Shown piece by piece: positions 34,696 to 42,522 of a DNA stretch of 64,000 nucleotides. Both the position numbers and the translations under genes were made by a program. Below the pieces are notes generated by a model. It saw only the letters and a program-made list of their open reading frames with translations, ran no database searches and had not been told where the DNA came from. Positions within the stretch are counted from its first letter, which is position 1. Each line of letters starts with the position of its first letter. The stretch is from Bacteroidales bacterium. GTDB taxonomy: Bacteria; Bacteroidota; Bacteroidia; Bacteroidales; UBA3824. Where the stretch lies: assembly GCA_016286055.1 (NCBI GenBank), contig JAEERW010000001.1:124001-188000 (forward strand). Direction: 5' to 3'.

Positions 34696-36012
34696 ATGAA
34701 ACCGTTAAATATTGCAATATTAGGCTGCGGCACAGTAGGTGGTGGCGTAGCTAAAATTCTTACAGAGCAGAAAGACCTACTTTCGAAACGTGCTGGTCGC
34801 GAAATTAATCTTAAATATATAGCAGAGCTTAATCCGCCCGTTGCTATCAATCGTTTCGGATTAGATAAAAAATATTTTATAGGCGGTGGCGCTGAGGTGA
34901 GCCGCGAAGATGCTGTCAAAAATATTCAAAAAGTGCTTACCGACCCAGATGTTGACGTAGTGGTGGAAACTATGGGTGGTACATCTAATTTTGTTCACGA
35001 CACATGTTTTGGTGTGGTTCACAATGGCAAAAACCTTGTTACTGCCAACAAAGCCCTACTTGCCGAACGTGGTGTAGATATTTTTCAAGAGGCTGAAAAT
35101 CAAAATGTAAAAATCGGATACGAAGCTGCTGTCTGCGGTGCTATCCCTATTATAAAAGGAATCAAAGAGAGTTTCACTGGCGACATCATCAACGAAGTGT
35201 GCGGAATATTCAACGGCACAAGCAACTATATCCTCACTCAGATGCAGCAGAAGGGTCTTGATTTCGGCTCAGCCCTCAAACTTGCCCAGCAGAATGGATA
35301 CGCTGAGGCTGACCCCACTCTCGATATCAACGGTGGCGACGCAAGCCACAAACTTATTCTTTTGATAAAACTCGCTTTCGGTATCGACGTGTCGATGGAG
35401 CAATTGTCGCGCATCGGTATTGAGGACATCACCAAAAACGATATCGATTTCGCTTCTGAAATCAACGCTTCAATTAAGCTTATCTGCATGGCAAAACGCG
35501 AAGGAAACCAGATATTTGCCACTGTCCGTCCAATGGCGGTAAAGAACGACAATATACTCTCAAGCGTAAACTTTGCTGTAAACGCAGTGAAACTCGAAGC
35601 TGAATATTCTAAAACTCATTTCTTTATTGGCAAAGGTGCGGGTAGCAGTGAAACCGCAATGTCGATAGTATCTGATATTGTGTTTATTGCACGTCATGGA
35701 TTATCAGATACTTATACCGAAAAAAATTCTTTCACACTGGGTGATACCAACAAGATTGAATTTCCATACTTGGTTTCATTTAAAACCAAAAATCTGCCAG
35801 GAACCACAGGATTGATTACCACAGCAATTGGTAATCAGCTAATTAATATCGAAACCGTTAGCCATAACCGTTTTAGCGGCGAAACCGCTGACTTTTCGAT
35901 CGAAACCGCTTCGTGCGCTATTGAGCAAATTGAAAAAGCTATCAACGAGATAAAATCGCTTAATAATAACCTTCTGTTGGCAGAGCCAAAGGTTCTCCCG
36001 ATACTTTTTTAA
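34696..36012 (+). CDS. hom: Homoserine dehydrogenase
   Basis: Hom reduces aspartate semialdehyde to homoserine, the branch point to threonine and methionine. 438 aa: NAD(P)-binding AILGCGTVGGGVAKIL, the core GKNLVTANKALLAERG near 110, and GTSNYILTQMQ and YAEADPTLDINGGDASHKL near 170-220. The C-terminal ACT domain (about 350-430, LVSFKTKNLPGTTGLIT) is expected to mediate feedback control. It is a stand-alone enzyme, not an aspartokinase fusion. The last part of its coding sequence has a decayed copy between the two downstream GYF_2/CD225 genes. Confidence 0.95.
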   Translation: MKPLNIAILGCGTVGGGVAKILTEQKDLLSKRAGREINLKYIAELNPPVAINRFGLDKKYFIGGGAEVSREDAVKNIQKVLTDPDVDVVVETMGGTSNFVHDTCFGVVHNGKNLVTANKALLAERGVDIFQEAENQNVKIGYEAAVCGAIPIIKGIKESFTGDIINEVCGIFNGTSNYILTQMQQKGLDFGSALKLAQQNGYAEADPTLDINGGDASHKLILLIKLAFGIDVSMEQLSRIGIEDITKNDIDFASEINASIKLICMAKREGNQIFATVRPMAVKNDNILSSVNFAVNAVKLEAEYSKTHFFIGKGAGSSETAMSIVSDIVFIARHGLSDTYTEKNSFTLGDTNKIEFPYLVSFKTKNLPGTTGLITTAIGNQLINIETVSHNRFSGETADFSIETASCAIEQIEKAINEIKSLNNNLLLAEPKVLPILF

Positions 36013-36033
36013 CAGAATATATACCAAACCAAT

Positions 36034-36501
36034 ATGGGCAAAATGTATTATTACCGAAGCGGCAACACTCAGATAGGTCCAGTATCTATTGAGCAGATGC
36101 GTAATGCTATCACACCTAGCACTTACGTTTGGGCTTCAGGTATGCCATATTGGAAACAAGCGTCGGAGGTGCCAGAACTTAGGATGCTATTTAATGTAGC
36201 CGACAATAGTCACGTTACTATCATGCCACCAAAGCCCAACAATCATTTAGTATTGTCTATAATCGCTATTCTGGCTTGTCAGCCGCTTGGTATTGTTGCT
36301 GTTATTATGTCTATTTTAAGTGATTCATCGTATAAACGAGGAGATTACAACGATGCTGTTAGCAAGGCAAAATTGGCAAAAATTCTTTCTCTCATAGGTT
36401 TGATATCAATGGGAGCATTTTTTGTATCGTTTATTTTGTTTGAGATCTTATTACCGGTGCTTATGCTTTCACTTTCTGCTTTAGCTTCAATATCTACTTG
36501 A
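36034..36501 (+). CDS. GYF_2-CD225 domain membrane protein, copy 1
   Basis: 155 aa. An N-terminal GYF_2 domain (about 4-52: YYYRSGNTQIGPVSIEQMRNAITPSTYVW) is joined by a short linker to a CD225/dispanin-like domain with two hydrophobic segments (LVLSIIAILACQPLGIVAVIMSIL and ILSLIGLISMGAFFVSFILF), separated by the typical YKRGDYNDAVSKAKLAK. GYF_2 domains bind proline-rich peptides. The next gene is a paralogue with the same order of domains but a longer Gln/Pro-rich linker. It follows hom by 21 bases and probably shares its transcript. Confidence 0.85.
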   Translation: MGKMYYYRSGNTQIGPVSIEQMRNAITPSTYVWASGMPYWKQASEVPELRMLFNVADNSHVTIMPPKPNNHLVLSIIAILACQPLGIVAVIMSILSDSSYKRGDYNDAVSKAKLAKILSLIGLISMGAFFVSFILFEILLPVLMLSLSALASIST

Positions 36502-36523
36502 AAAACAACTCACTTAGCTATAC

Positions 36524-36592
36524 ACGAAATACGTTACTAAATGATTATAATCTTCTGTTGGAGGAGTCAAAAACGCTTCCAATATAGTTTTA
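36524..36592 (+). pseudogene. Relic of the 3' end of hom
   Basis: Between the two GYF_2/CD225 genes, one frame reads NDYNLLLEESKTLPI then stop. It aligns with the true hom end, NNNLLLAEPKVLPILF then stop. The DNA also matches, for example CTTCTGTTGG, and TTTTAACA after the relic stop. This shows that a unit containing the hom tail plus a GYF_2/CD225 gene was tandemly duplicated and that the extra hom tail then decayed. The left boundary is approximate. Confidence 0.7.
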
Positions 36593-36613
36593 ACAAATAA
36601 AAAATAAGAAAAA

Positions 36614-37150
36614 ATGGAAAAGACCTACTATTATCGTTTGGGCGAACAACAAATTGGTCCTGTATCGCTTGATCAAATGCGTGGCGCCGTATCACTTGAT
36701 ACCTACGTATGGGCAGAAGGTATGCCTTCTTGGGTACAAATCAATCAGCTGCCTGAGCTAATGTTACAACTCGGACTTTCAACCGACCAACCCCAGTCGC
36801 AATCCCAGCAGCAATATGCGCAGCCATCGTACCAGCAGCCACAGTCCAACACCTACGGCGAAATCACTAATAAACCAAACAACGGCACTATTCCGCCAAA
36901 GCCAAACAACTATCTTGTGCTGTCAATTATTTCTCTCTTGCTTAGTTGTCTTTTCGGTATTGTTGCTCTTGTATTCTCGCTACTCTCAGATAGCGATTAC
37001 AAGAAAGGCGATTACAAAGGAGCTGAAGATAAGGCCAAGGTTGCTAAGATTGTTGCTATTATAGGTATTGTCTTAGGTGGATTGTGTTGGGTGTTTAATA
37101 TTCTTTCCTTTGTCCTAGCAATTGGTGCTGGTGCTTTACAATCGTACTAA
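36614..37150 (+). CDS. GYF_2-CD225 domain membrane protein, copy 2
   Basis: 178 aa, paralogous to the preceding gene: GYF_2 (YYYRLGEQQIGPVSLDQMRGAVSLDTYVW), a longer Gln/Ser/Pro-rich linker (about 60-95), and a CD225/dispanin-like domain (YLVLSIISLLLSCLFGIVALVFSLL, YKKGDYKGAEDKAKVAK, then a second hydrophobic helix). The expanded linker is the main difference between the copies. The DUF2752 gene begins 3 bases after its stop, a pairing that I recall as common for CD225 proteins in Bacteroidetes. Function unknown. Confidence 0.85.
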   Translation: MEKTYYYRLGEQQIGPVSLDQMRGAVSLDTYVWAEGMPSWVQINQLPELMLQLGLSTDQPQSQSQQQYAQPSYQQPQSNTYGEITNKPNNGTIPPKPNNYLVLSIISLLLSCLFGIVALVFSLLSDSDYKKGDYKGAEDKAKVAKIVAIIGIVLGGLCWVFNILSFVLAIGAGALQSY

Positions 37151-37153
37151 GCT

Positions 37154-37552
37154 TTGAAATTTAATAAGATTGATATATTTTTAGTTGCCCTCTTTGCGGT
37201 CTTTGTCGCAGGGGGCATCTATTTTTATAAGGTATTCGACCCATCAACGAGCGGAATGCCTTTCCCAAAGTGCTTTTTCTATGTGCTTACTGGCTACAAG
37301 TGTCCTGGATGTGGTCTTCAGCGTGCTTTCCATCAATTGCTCAACGGCAATATCTTGGAGTCGGTTCGGCAAAATGCGCTTATCTATTTTGCCATACCTT
37401 ATGTGGTAGTAATGTCGGTAGCAAAAAAAAGCGCGGCTTTCAAAGAGAAATTTCCGCGCCTTTCGTTGTTTTTCAATGGATACCACTCAACGCTGTTGTG
37501 TGTGATAGTTGTTTTGGCGTTTTGGGTTTTGAGAAATGTCTGGGGCTTTTAG
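37154..37552 (+). CDS. DUF2752 membrane protein
   Basis: 132 aa from a TTG start 3 bases after the preceding stop. Three hydrophobic helices (about 8-25, 73-90 and 112-128). The family signature is the cysteine-rich FYVLTGYKCPGCGLQRAFHQLLNG segment between the first two. No biochemical role is known to me. Its 3' end overlaps the converging pncB stop by 4 bases. Confidence 0.82.
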   Translation: MKFNKIDIFLVALFAVFVAGGIYFYKVFDPSTSGMPFPKCFFYVLTGYKCPGCGLQRAFHQLLNGNILESVRQNALIYFAIPYVVVMSVAKKSAAFKEKFPRLSLFFNGYHSTLLCVIVVLAFWVLRNVWGF

Positions 37553-38712
37553 TCTATGCCCAATGATTTTTTTGCCAGTTCCACAGCCTCGGCACCGCCA
37601 GTGTGCTTTATCGGGTTGTCGGATAGTTTCACCACCTTGGTCCATTGATTGTTTACCATTACAGTATCTATTTTGATAACCATATTCAACGGCTTTACTC
37701 CCACGTCGTTGGTAAAGTTTGTACCAATGCCAAACGACATTCCTATTCTGCCTTTGCAATAATCAACAATTTGTTTTACCATATCTGGATTGAGAGCATC
37801 GGAAAATACTATGGTTTTGCTCAGCGGATTGATTCTTAGTTTTTTGTAATGCTCAATGGTTTTGTCGGCGAATTCAAGCGGTGAGCCTGAGTCGTGCCTT
37901 ACACCGTCAAATAGTTTTGCGTATAATGTGTCGAAGTCTCTGAAGAAAACCTCTGTGGTGAAAGTGTCGGATAGGGCTATGCCAAGGTCGCCACGATAAA
38001 CATTTACCCAATTTTCGAGCGCAAGCTTATTGGCAATCTTGTATCCAAACTTTGCTGCGTGAAACATAAACCATTCGTGGGCATGTGTGCCAATGGGAGT
38101 GGTGTTGTATTTCATAGCCAAGTAAACATTGCTTGTGCCCACAAATGTGTTTGGTGCATATTGGTTAAGCGTGGCAACAATATCGTCTTGGTTTTCAAAT
38201 GAATAACGGCGGCGAGTGCCAAAATCGGCAATTTTTAAACCTAACCCGCTGTAAATTTTCATCTTGTCGTCGGCAATTTGAGTGCGTTTTGCTTTGTCGT
38301 ATGGCTTTGCACCAGTCATCTTGAAGAAAAGTTCGCTTATGATAGCCATCAGAGGCACTTCCCAAAGTATTGTTCGATACCACAAACCTTCAATCATTAC
38401 TTCAAGTTTGCCTCCTTCTTGGCTGATTTTCACTTCGTTAGGGTCGAAACGGTAACCTGCTATAAAATCCAAATACGCTTGAGGCAGATAGTAGCATTTT
38501 TCTTGGAGAAATTTATGTTCCTCTTTGGTGAGTTTTAAATTGGCCATAGAGTCAACCTCCTGCCTTAAGGCTTGGGCAAACCCCTCAGGAAATTGGTCGC
38601 CGCCACGGTTGGTGAAGCGGTATCTCACCACATCGCTCGGAAATAGCGACACTACTCCGTACTGCATTGTAAACTTGTACAAGTCGTTGTCGGTAAAATG
38701 TTGTATTATCAT
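37549..38712 (-). CDS. pncB: Nicotinate phosphoribosyltransferase
   Basis: PncB converts nicotinate and PRPP to nicotinate mononucleotide for NAD salvage. 387 aa of the usual length: DLYKFTMQYGVVSLFP at the N-terminus, WEVPLMAIISELFF near 134, FGTRRRYSFENQDDI near 167, THAHEWFMFHAAKFG near 212 (the family's essential His region), RHDSGSPLEFADK near 273 and FGIGTNFTND near 340. A stand-alone gene diverging from the DUF805 gene. Confidence 0.95.
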   Translation of the reverse strand: MIIQHFTDNDLYKFTMQYGVVSLFPSDVVRYRFTNRGGDQFPEGFAQALRQEVDSMANLKLTKEEHKFLQEKCYYLPQAYLDFIAGYRFDPNEVKISQEGGKLEVMIEGLWYRTILWEVPLMAIISELFFKMTGAKPYDKAKRTQIADDKMKIYSGLGLKIADFGTRRRYSFENQDDIVATLNQYAPNTFVGTSNVYLAMKYNTTPIGTHAHEWFMFHAAKFGYKIANKLALENWVNVYRGDLGIALSDTFTTEVFFRDFDTLYAKLFDGVRHDSGSPLEFADKTIEHYKKLRINPLSKTIVFSDALNPDMVKQIVDYCKGRIGMSFGIGTNFTNDVGVKPLNMVIKIDTVMVNNQWTKVVKLSDNPIKHTGGAEAVELAKKSLGID

Positions 38713-38780
38713 AGTGCTTTAAATTTTGGTTACTATATAATATAAGGTGTTTTTTGCATTGTGTATTTTTTACACAAACG

Positions 38781-38788
38781 CAAATTTA
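38781..38788 (-). promoter_or_regulatory. Probable -7 element of pncB
   Basis: On the minus strand TAAATTTG, about 70 bases upstream of the pncB ATG. No good upstream partner element. Confidence 0.4.
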
Positions 38789-38875
38789 ACCAAATTGTTT
38801 TTTATAAATAGTTTTTTTTGTTAAAATTTTTAAAAAAAAGTTGAAAAATTAATTCGCTAAATTAAAAAAAATCCT

Positions 38876-38883
38876 TATATTTG
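38876..38883 (+). promoter_or_regulatory. Probable -7 element of the DUF805 gene
   Basis: TATATTTG with TTCG 19 bases upstream (38853-38856), the same arrangement as at ftsX; 41 bases before the ATG. Confidence 0.5.
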
Positions 38884-38924
38884 GTAAAAATAAATAAATG
38901 TTTCACTTTTAAATATTAAGTAAT

Positions 38925-39329
38925 ATGAAAGAATATTTTATTGATATCTTGAAAAATCATTATTGTGATTTTAACGGTCGAGCAAGACGTAAAGAGTATT
39001 GGATGTTTACTCTTTGGTATGTTATTCTTAACTTCGCATGGAATATTATAGGTTCGATTTTAACGTCAGTAACCCAATCAAGTGGAGTTGCAATTGTTGT
39101 TCTTATTATAACATGGTTGATAGCATTAGCAATGTTTTTACCTACCTTAGGGTTATCGGTTCGCCGCCTTCATGACATAAACAAGAGCGGAGTGTATCTG
39201 TTGTTAGCCCTAATCCCATTAGTTGGAGCAATTCTTTTACTTGTATGGGCTTGTACCGAAGGAACCATTGGCCCCAACGAATATGGACCTGACCCCAAAG
39301 CAGCTGAGCGCGGTGGAGTAGCTGCATAA
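38925..39329 (+). CDS. DUF805 membrane protein
   Basis: 134 aa, the usual DUF805 plan: an aromatic N-terminal motif (YCDFNGRARRKEYWMFTLWYV), three to four hydrophobic helices, the motif LGLSVRRLHDINKSGVYLLLALIPLVGAI and a polar tail ending in GPNEYGPDP. Function unknown; often present in several copies per genome. It is monocistronic between a promoter and a strong terminator. Confidence 0.9.
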   Translation: MKEYFIDILKNHYCDFNGRARRKEYWMFTLWYVILNFAWNIIGSILTSVTQSSGVAIVVLIITWLIALAMFLPTLGLSVRRLHDINKSGVYLLLALIPLVGAILLLVWACTEGTIGPNEYGPDPKAAERGGVAA

Positions 39330-39360
39330 TTTTTAACGTACCATAACTCCAAAATTATCA

Positions 39361-39405
39361 ACGTCTGAAATCAACATTTTGAGTGTTGGTTTCAGACGTT
39401 TTTTT
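39361..39405 (+). terminator. Intrinsic terminator after the DUF805 gene
   Basis: ACGTCTGAAA / TTTCAGACGT 10-bp stem, extendable through CAACA/TGTTG, then a run of T's. Confidence 0.85.
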
Positions 39406-39436
39406 ATATCTATCATTAAAAAAAATCAAAAAACTA

Positions 39437-39468
39437 TTTTTAGATTAAAAATATTATACCTAATTTTG
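39437..39468 (+). promoter_or_regulatory. Probable promoter of rplM-rpsI-rpsB
   Basis: TAATTTTG at 39461-39468 with a T-rich element (TTTT, one mismatch from TTTG) 20 bases upstream. The leader before rplM is about 70 bases. Confidence 0.5.
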
Positions 39469-39544
39469 CACGTCCGATTTATTATCCATACTTCAGATAG
39501 AAGTAGTTAGAAATTAATAAGTTAAATTTTAAAAGTTTAAAAAA

Positions 39545-40009
39545 GTGGATTCATTAAGTTACAAAACAGTATCGCTCAACAAGGCTACCGTAAACAAAGA
39601 GTGGCTCTTGGTAGACGCGACCAACCAGACCTTAGGACGTTTTGCGTCTAAGGTTGCCATGCTGTTGAGGGGCAAATACAAAGCCTCTTTCACACCGCAT
39701 GTAGACTGCGGCGACAACGTGATAGTTATCAACGCCGACAAAATTAGATTGACAGGAGACAAATGGGCTCAGAAAGAGTACGTTCACCACTCTCTCTATC
39801 CCGGTGGTCAGAAAATCGAAATCGCAAAAGATTTCTTCAAAAAAGCCAACGGACCTGAGCGCATCATCGAGAAGGCAGTTAGAGGCATGCTCCCCAAGAA
39901 CAAACTCGGCGACGCCATCCTGCGCAACAACCTCAAAGTTTATCAGGGCGAGCAGCATCCCCACGAGGCACAGCAGCCCAAACTCATCAACTTAAACGAA
40001 CTTAGATAA
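39545..40009 (+). CDS. rplM: 50S ribosomal protein L13
   Basis: 154 aa from a GTG start. The sequence MDSLSYKTVSLNKATVNKEWLLVDATNQTLGRFASKVAMLLRGK is typical for Bacteroidetes L13, and VDCGDNVIVINADKIRLTG and RGMLPKNKLGDAIL are conserved. It is an early-assembly 23S rRNA-binding protein. rpsI follows 2 bases after its stop, the standard rplM-rpsI pair. Confidence 0.97.
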   Translation: MDSLSYKTVSLNKATVNKEWLLVDATNQTLGRFASKVAMLLRGKYKASFTPHVDCGDNVIVINADKIRLTGDKWAQKEYVHHSLYPGGQKIEIAKDFFKKANGPERIIEKAVRGMLPKNKLGDAILRNNLKVYQGEQHPHEAQQPKLINLNELR

Positions 40010-40011
40010 TC

Positions 40012-40401
40012 ATGGCAGAAGTTACAAACAAAGTAGGCAGAAGAAAAGCCGCTATCGCGCGCGTTTTCGTAACTCCCGGCAAAGGAGAAATCAAAGTTAA
40101 CGGAAAAGACTACAAAGAGTACTTCACAGTGCCGCAGTTCCAAAAAGTAGTAGTTCAGGCTTTGGCTCAGATCAACCAGGCTGAAAACTACGACGTTAAG
40201 GTTAACGTATGCGGCGGTGGTTTCAAAGGTCAAGCTGAGGCTATCCGCTTGGGTATTGCCCGCGCACTCGTTGAAATCAACCCCGAAGACCGCGTAGCAT
40301 TGAAGAAAGAAGGTTTCCTCAGCCGCGACTCGCGCGTTGTAGAGCGTAAGAAACCCGGTCGTCCGGGCGCACGCAAACGCTTCCAGTTCAGTAAGCGATA
40401 A
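40012..40401 (+). CDS. rpsI: 30S ribosomal protein S9
   Basis: 129 aa with the C-terminal tail RKKPGRPGARKRFQFSKR, whose last residues reach the P-site tRNA in the ribosome. GRRKAAIARVFVTPGKGEIKVNGK at the N-terminus is family-typical. It is coupled to rplM and followed by a 105-base spacer before rpsB that may be a structured leader. Confidence 0.97.
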   Translation: MAEVTNKVGRRKAAIARVFVTPGKGEIKVNGKDYKEYFTVPQFQKVVVQALAQINQAENYDVKVNVCGGGFKGQAEAIRLGIARALVEINPEDRVALKKEGFLSRDSRVVERKKPGRPGARKRFQFSKR

Positions 40402-40418
40402 TTTTAGTTTAGTATCCA

Positions 40419-40471
40419 AACTGCCGAGACCTGCGGCGCAAGAGAGTTGTCCCGTAGCTACCCGTGCAGTT
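40419..40471 (+). promoter_or_regulatory. Possible structured leader ahead of rpsB
   Basis: The spacer between rpsI and rpsB contains AACTGC (40419-40424) complementary to GCAGTT (40466-40471), closing a G/C-rich 41-base interior (including CCTGCGGCGC) that stands out from the AT-rich spacers elsewhere. It could be an autoregulatory S2 site or simply a processing/attenuation structure; only the pairing is seen. Confidence 0.3.
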
Positions 40472-40506
40472 GAATTAAGTAGAACGTAAACAAAACACCA
40501 ATTAAA

Positions 40507-41334
40507 ATGGCAGTAAATTTCGAAGATTTATTAAACGCAGGTGTACATTTCGGACACTTGAAAAGAAAATGGAATCCTGCAATGGCCCCTTACATCTTTA
40601 TGGAGAAGGGCGGAATCCACATAATTGACTTACACAAAACAGCAGCCAAACTCGAAGAGGCAGCCGCTGCTATCAAACAAATTGCTAAATCGGGCAGAAA
40701 AATCCTTTTTGTTGCTACCAAAAAGCAGGCTAAGGAAATAGTTGCAGAAAAAGTTAAGGCTATCAACATGCCTTACGTTACAGAACGCTGGTCGGGCGGT
40801 ATGCTCACCAACTTCCCCACTGTACGCAAAGCCGTTAAAAAAATGACTACCATCGACAAGATGGCTACCGACGGTACTTTCGACCAACTTTCTAAACGCG
40901 AAAAACTCCAGATCAACCGTCAGCGCGAAAAGCTCGAGAAAAACCTCGGCTCTATCGCCGACCTTACTCGCGTTCCCGCTGCTTTGTTCGTAGTAGACGT
41001 TACTAAAGAAAAAATCGCCGTTAAAGAGGCTAAGAGACTCCGTATCCCCGTATTCGCTATGGTGGACACCAACTCTAACCCCAACGACGTTGACTTTGTA
41101 ATTCCTGCTAACGACGACGCTGCAAAATCTATCTCTATCGTACTCGACGTTATCACTGGTGCTATCGCCGAGGGCGTTGCTGAGCGCAAAGTTGACGCTC
41201 CTGAGAAAGATGCTGCTAAAGCTGCCGACAACAAACATGGCAAAGTGCGCAAAACACGTGCACGCAAAGGCTCTGACGAAAAAACCGAAGATGCCAAAGC
41301 AGACGCTGAAAATACAGAAGATAGCAACAACTAA
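40507..41334 (+). CDS. rpsB: 30S ribosomal protein S2
   Basis: 275 aa: LLNAGVHFGHLKRKWNPAMAPYIF, ERWSGGMLTNFPTVRKAV near 97 and ALFVVDVTKEKIAVKEAKRLRIPVFAMVDTN near 160 are canonical. The C-terminal 45 residues are a Lys/Glu/Asp-rich extension common in the phylum. It is followed by tsf, the standard rpsB-tsf pair, but with a G/C hairpin and T-run in between. Confidence 0.97.
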   Translation: MAVNFEDLLNAGVHFGHLKRKWNPAMAPYIFMEKGGIHIIDLHKTAAKLEEAAAAIKQIAKSGRKILFVATKKQAKEIVAEKVKAINMPYVTERWSGGMLTNFPTVRKAVKKMTTIDKMATDGTFDQLSKREKLQINRQREKLEKNLGSIADLTRVPAALFVVDVTKEKIAVKEAKRLRIPVFAMVDTNSNPNDVDFVIPANDDAAKSISIVLDVITGAIAEGVAERKVDAPEKDAAKAADNKHGKVRKTRARKGSDEKTEDAKADAENTEDSNN

Positions 41335-41342
41335 TACAATAA

Positions 41343-41380
41343 GCCTTTCCGCCGCCTCCTATGGCGGAAGGGCGTTTTTT
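41343..41380 (+). terminator. Terminator-like hairpin between rpsB and tsf
   Basis: GCCTTTCCGCC pairs with GGCGGAAGGGC (11 bp with one G-T pair, 9-base loop), followed directly by six T's. It has the form of an intrinsic terminator yet lies within an operon normally transcribed as one unit; partial termination could set the S2:EF-Ts ratio. Confidence 0.75.
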
Positions 41381-41404
41381 CTAACTCCATAAATCATTAT
41401 TAAA

Positions 41405-42394
41405 ATGGCTGAAATTAAAGCAGCTGAGGTTATGAAACTCCGCGGCATGACCGGCGCAGGTATGATGGACTGCAAAAAAGCCCTCATGGAAAGCAACGGC
41501 GACTTTGATGCCGCTATCGACATCCTCAGAAAAAAAGGACAGAAAATCGCTTCTAAACGCGCCGACCGTGACGCTAAGGAAGGTTGCGTACTCGGTGGTG
41601 TATCTGCCGATGGCAAAAAAGCATATATCGTTTCGCTCAATTGCGAAACCGACTTTGTGGCCAAGAATGTCGACTTCGTTAAATTTACACAAGATATTCT
41701 TGCTGCCGCTATCGCCAACGATCCCGCCGACGCCGACGCTCTCAAGGCTATAGCTTACGGCAAAGGCACTATCAACGACGAGATCATGAACCAGAACGGC
41801 GTTATCGGTGAGAAGATTGAGCTCGGTTTCTACGGCAAAATCTCTGGCGAACAGGCTATAGTTTACAACCACATGGGCAACCGCCTTACAGCAGCTATCG
41901 CTTTCAATAAGGCTGCCGACGCAACAGTTGCCAAAAACGTGGCTATGCAAGTAGCTGCTATGGCTCCTATGGCTATCGACAAAGACGGTATCGACCAAGA
42001 GGTTATCAACAAGGAACTTGAAGTAGCTAAAGAAAAAACCGTTCAAGAGCAGATTCAGAAGAAAGTTGAGGCCGCTCTCAAAAAAGAAGGTATCAATCCC
42101 GCTCACGTTGACTCCGACGACCATATTGCTTCTAACATCACCAAAGGTTGGATTACCGAGGAGCAAGGCGCTAAGGCTAAAGAAATTAAGGCTAAAATAG
42201 CCGCTGAAACTGTTGTTCCCGCTCAGATGATCGAGAACATCGCCAAAGGTCGTATCAACAAATTCTACGAGGAGAACACTCTTCTCAATCAGAAGTTTGA
42301 ACAGGATAACAAAATCACTATCCGCGAATATCTCAAACAGAGCGACAAAGACCTCACCGTTTCGGCTATGCTCCGTTTCGGTCTTGGCAACTAA
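41405..42394 (+). CDS. tsf: Elongation factor Ts
   Basis: EF-Ts is the nucleotide-exchange factor for EF-Tu. 329 aa: the N-terminal UBA-like domain (EVMKLRGMTGAGMMDCKKALMESNGD), the core start SLNCETDFVAKN near 78, and a longer second half than in E. coli (282 aa), containing KVEAALKKEGINPAHVDSDDHIASNITKGW. The C-terminal module holds NKFYEENTLLNQKFEQDNKITIREYL. Ends at a strong terminator. Confidence 0.97.
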   Translation: MAEIKAAEVMKLRGMTGAGMMDCKKALMESNGDFDAAIDILRKKGQKIASKRADRDAKEGCVLGGVSADGKKAYIVSLNCETDFVAKNVDFVKFTQDILAAAIANDPADADALKAIAYGKGTINDEIMNQNGVIGEKIELGFYGKISGEQAIVYNHMGNRLTAAIAFNKAADATVAKNVAMQVAAMAPMAIDKDGIDQEVINKELEVAKEKTVQEQIQKKVEAALKKEGINPAHVDSDDHIASNITKGWITEEQGAKAKEIKAKIAAETVVPAQMIENIAKGRINKFYEENTLLNQKFEQDNKITIREYLKQSDKDLTVSAMLRFGLGN

Positions 42395-42430
42395 TATTTC
42401 GTATCTTATATAACACGAATATATTATTAT

Positions 42431-42466
42431 AAAGACAGTGCGCTAATGCGCTCTGTCTTTTTTTTT
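42431..42466 (+). terminator. Intrinsic terminator after tsf
   Basis: AAAGACAG-t-GCGC / GCGC-t-CTGTCTTT stem with a TAAT loop and a run of nine T's. Confidence 0.9.
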
Positions 42467-42522
42467 GAACAAAAATTAAGTAAAATGTTATTGTGTATAG
42501 AAATAATGCGTGGAAATAAATG

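Noticed and set aside
41381..42166. 261-aa minus-strand open frame inside tsf, and a similar one opposite rpsB (40630-41238)
   Set aside because: Shadows caused by codon bias in highly expressed genes; hydrophobic, Val/Phe-rich and unlike a real protein.
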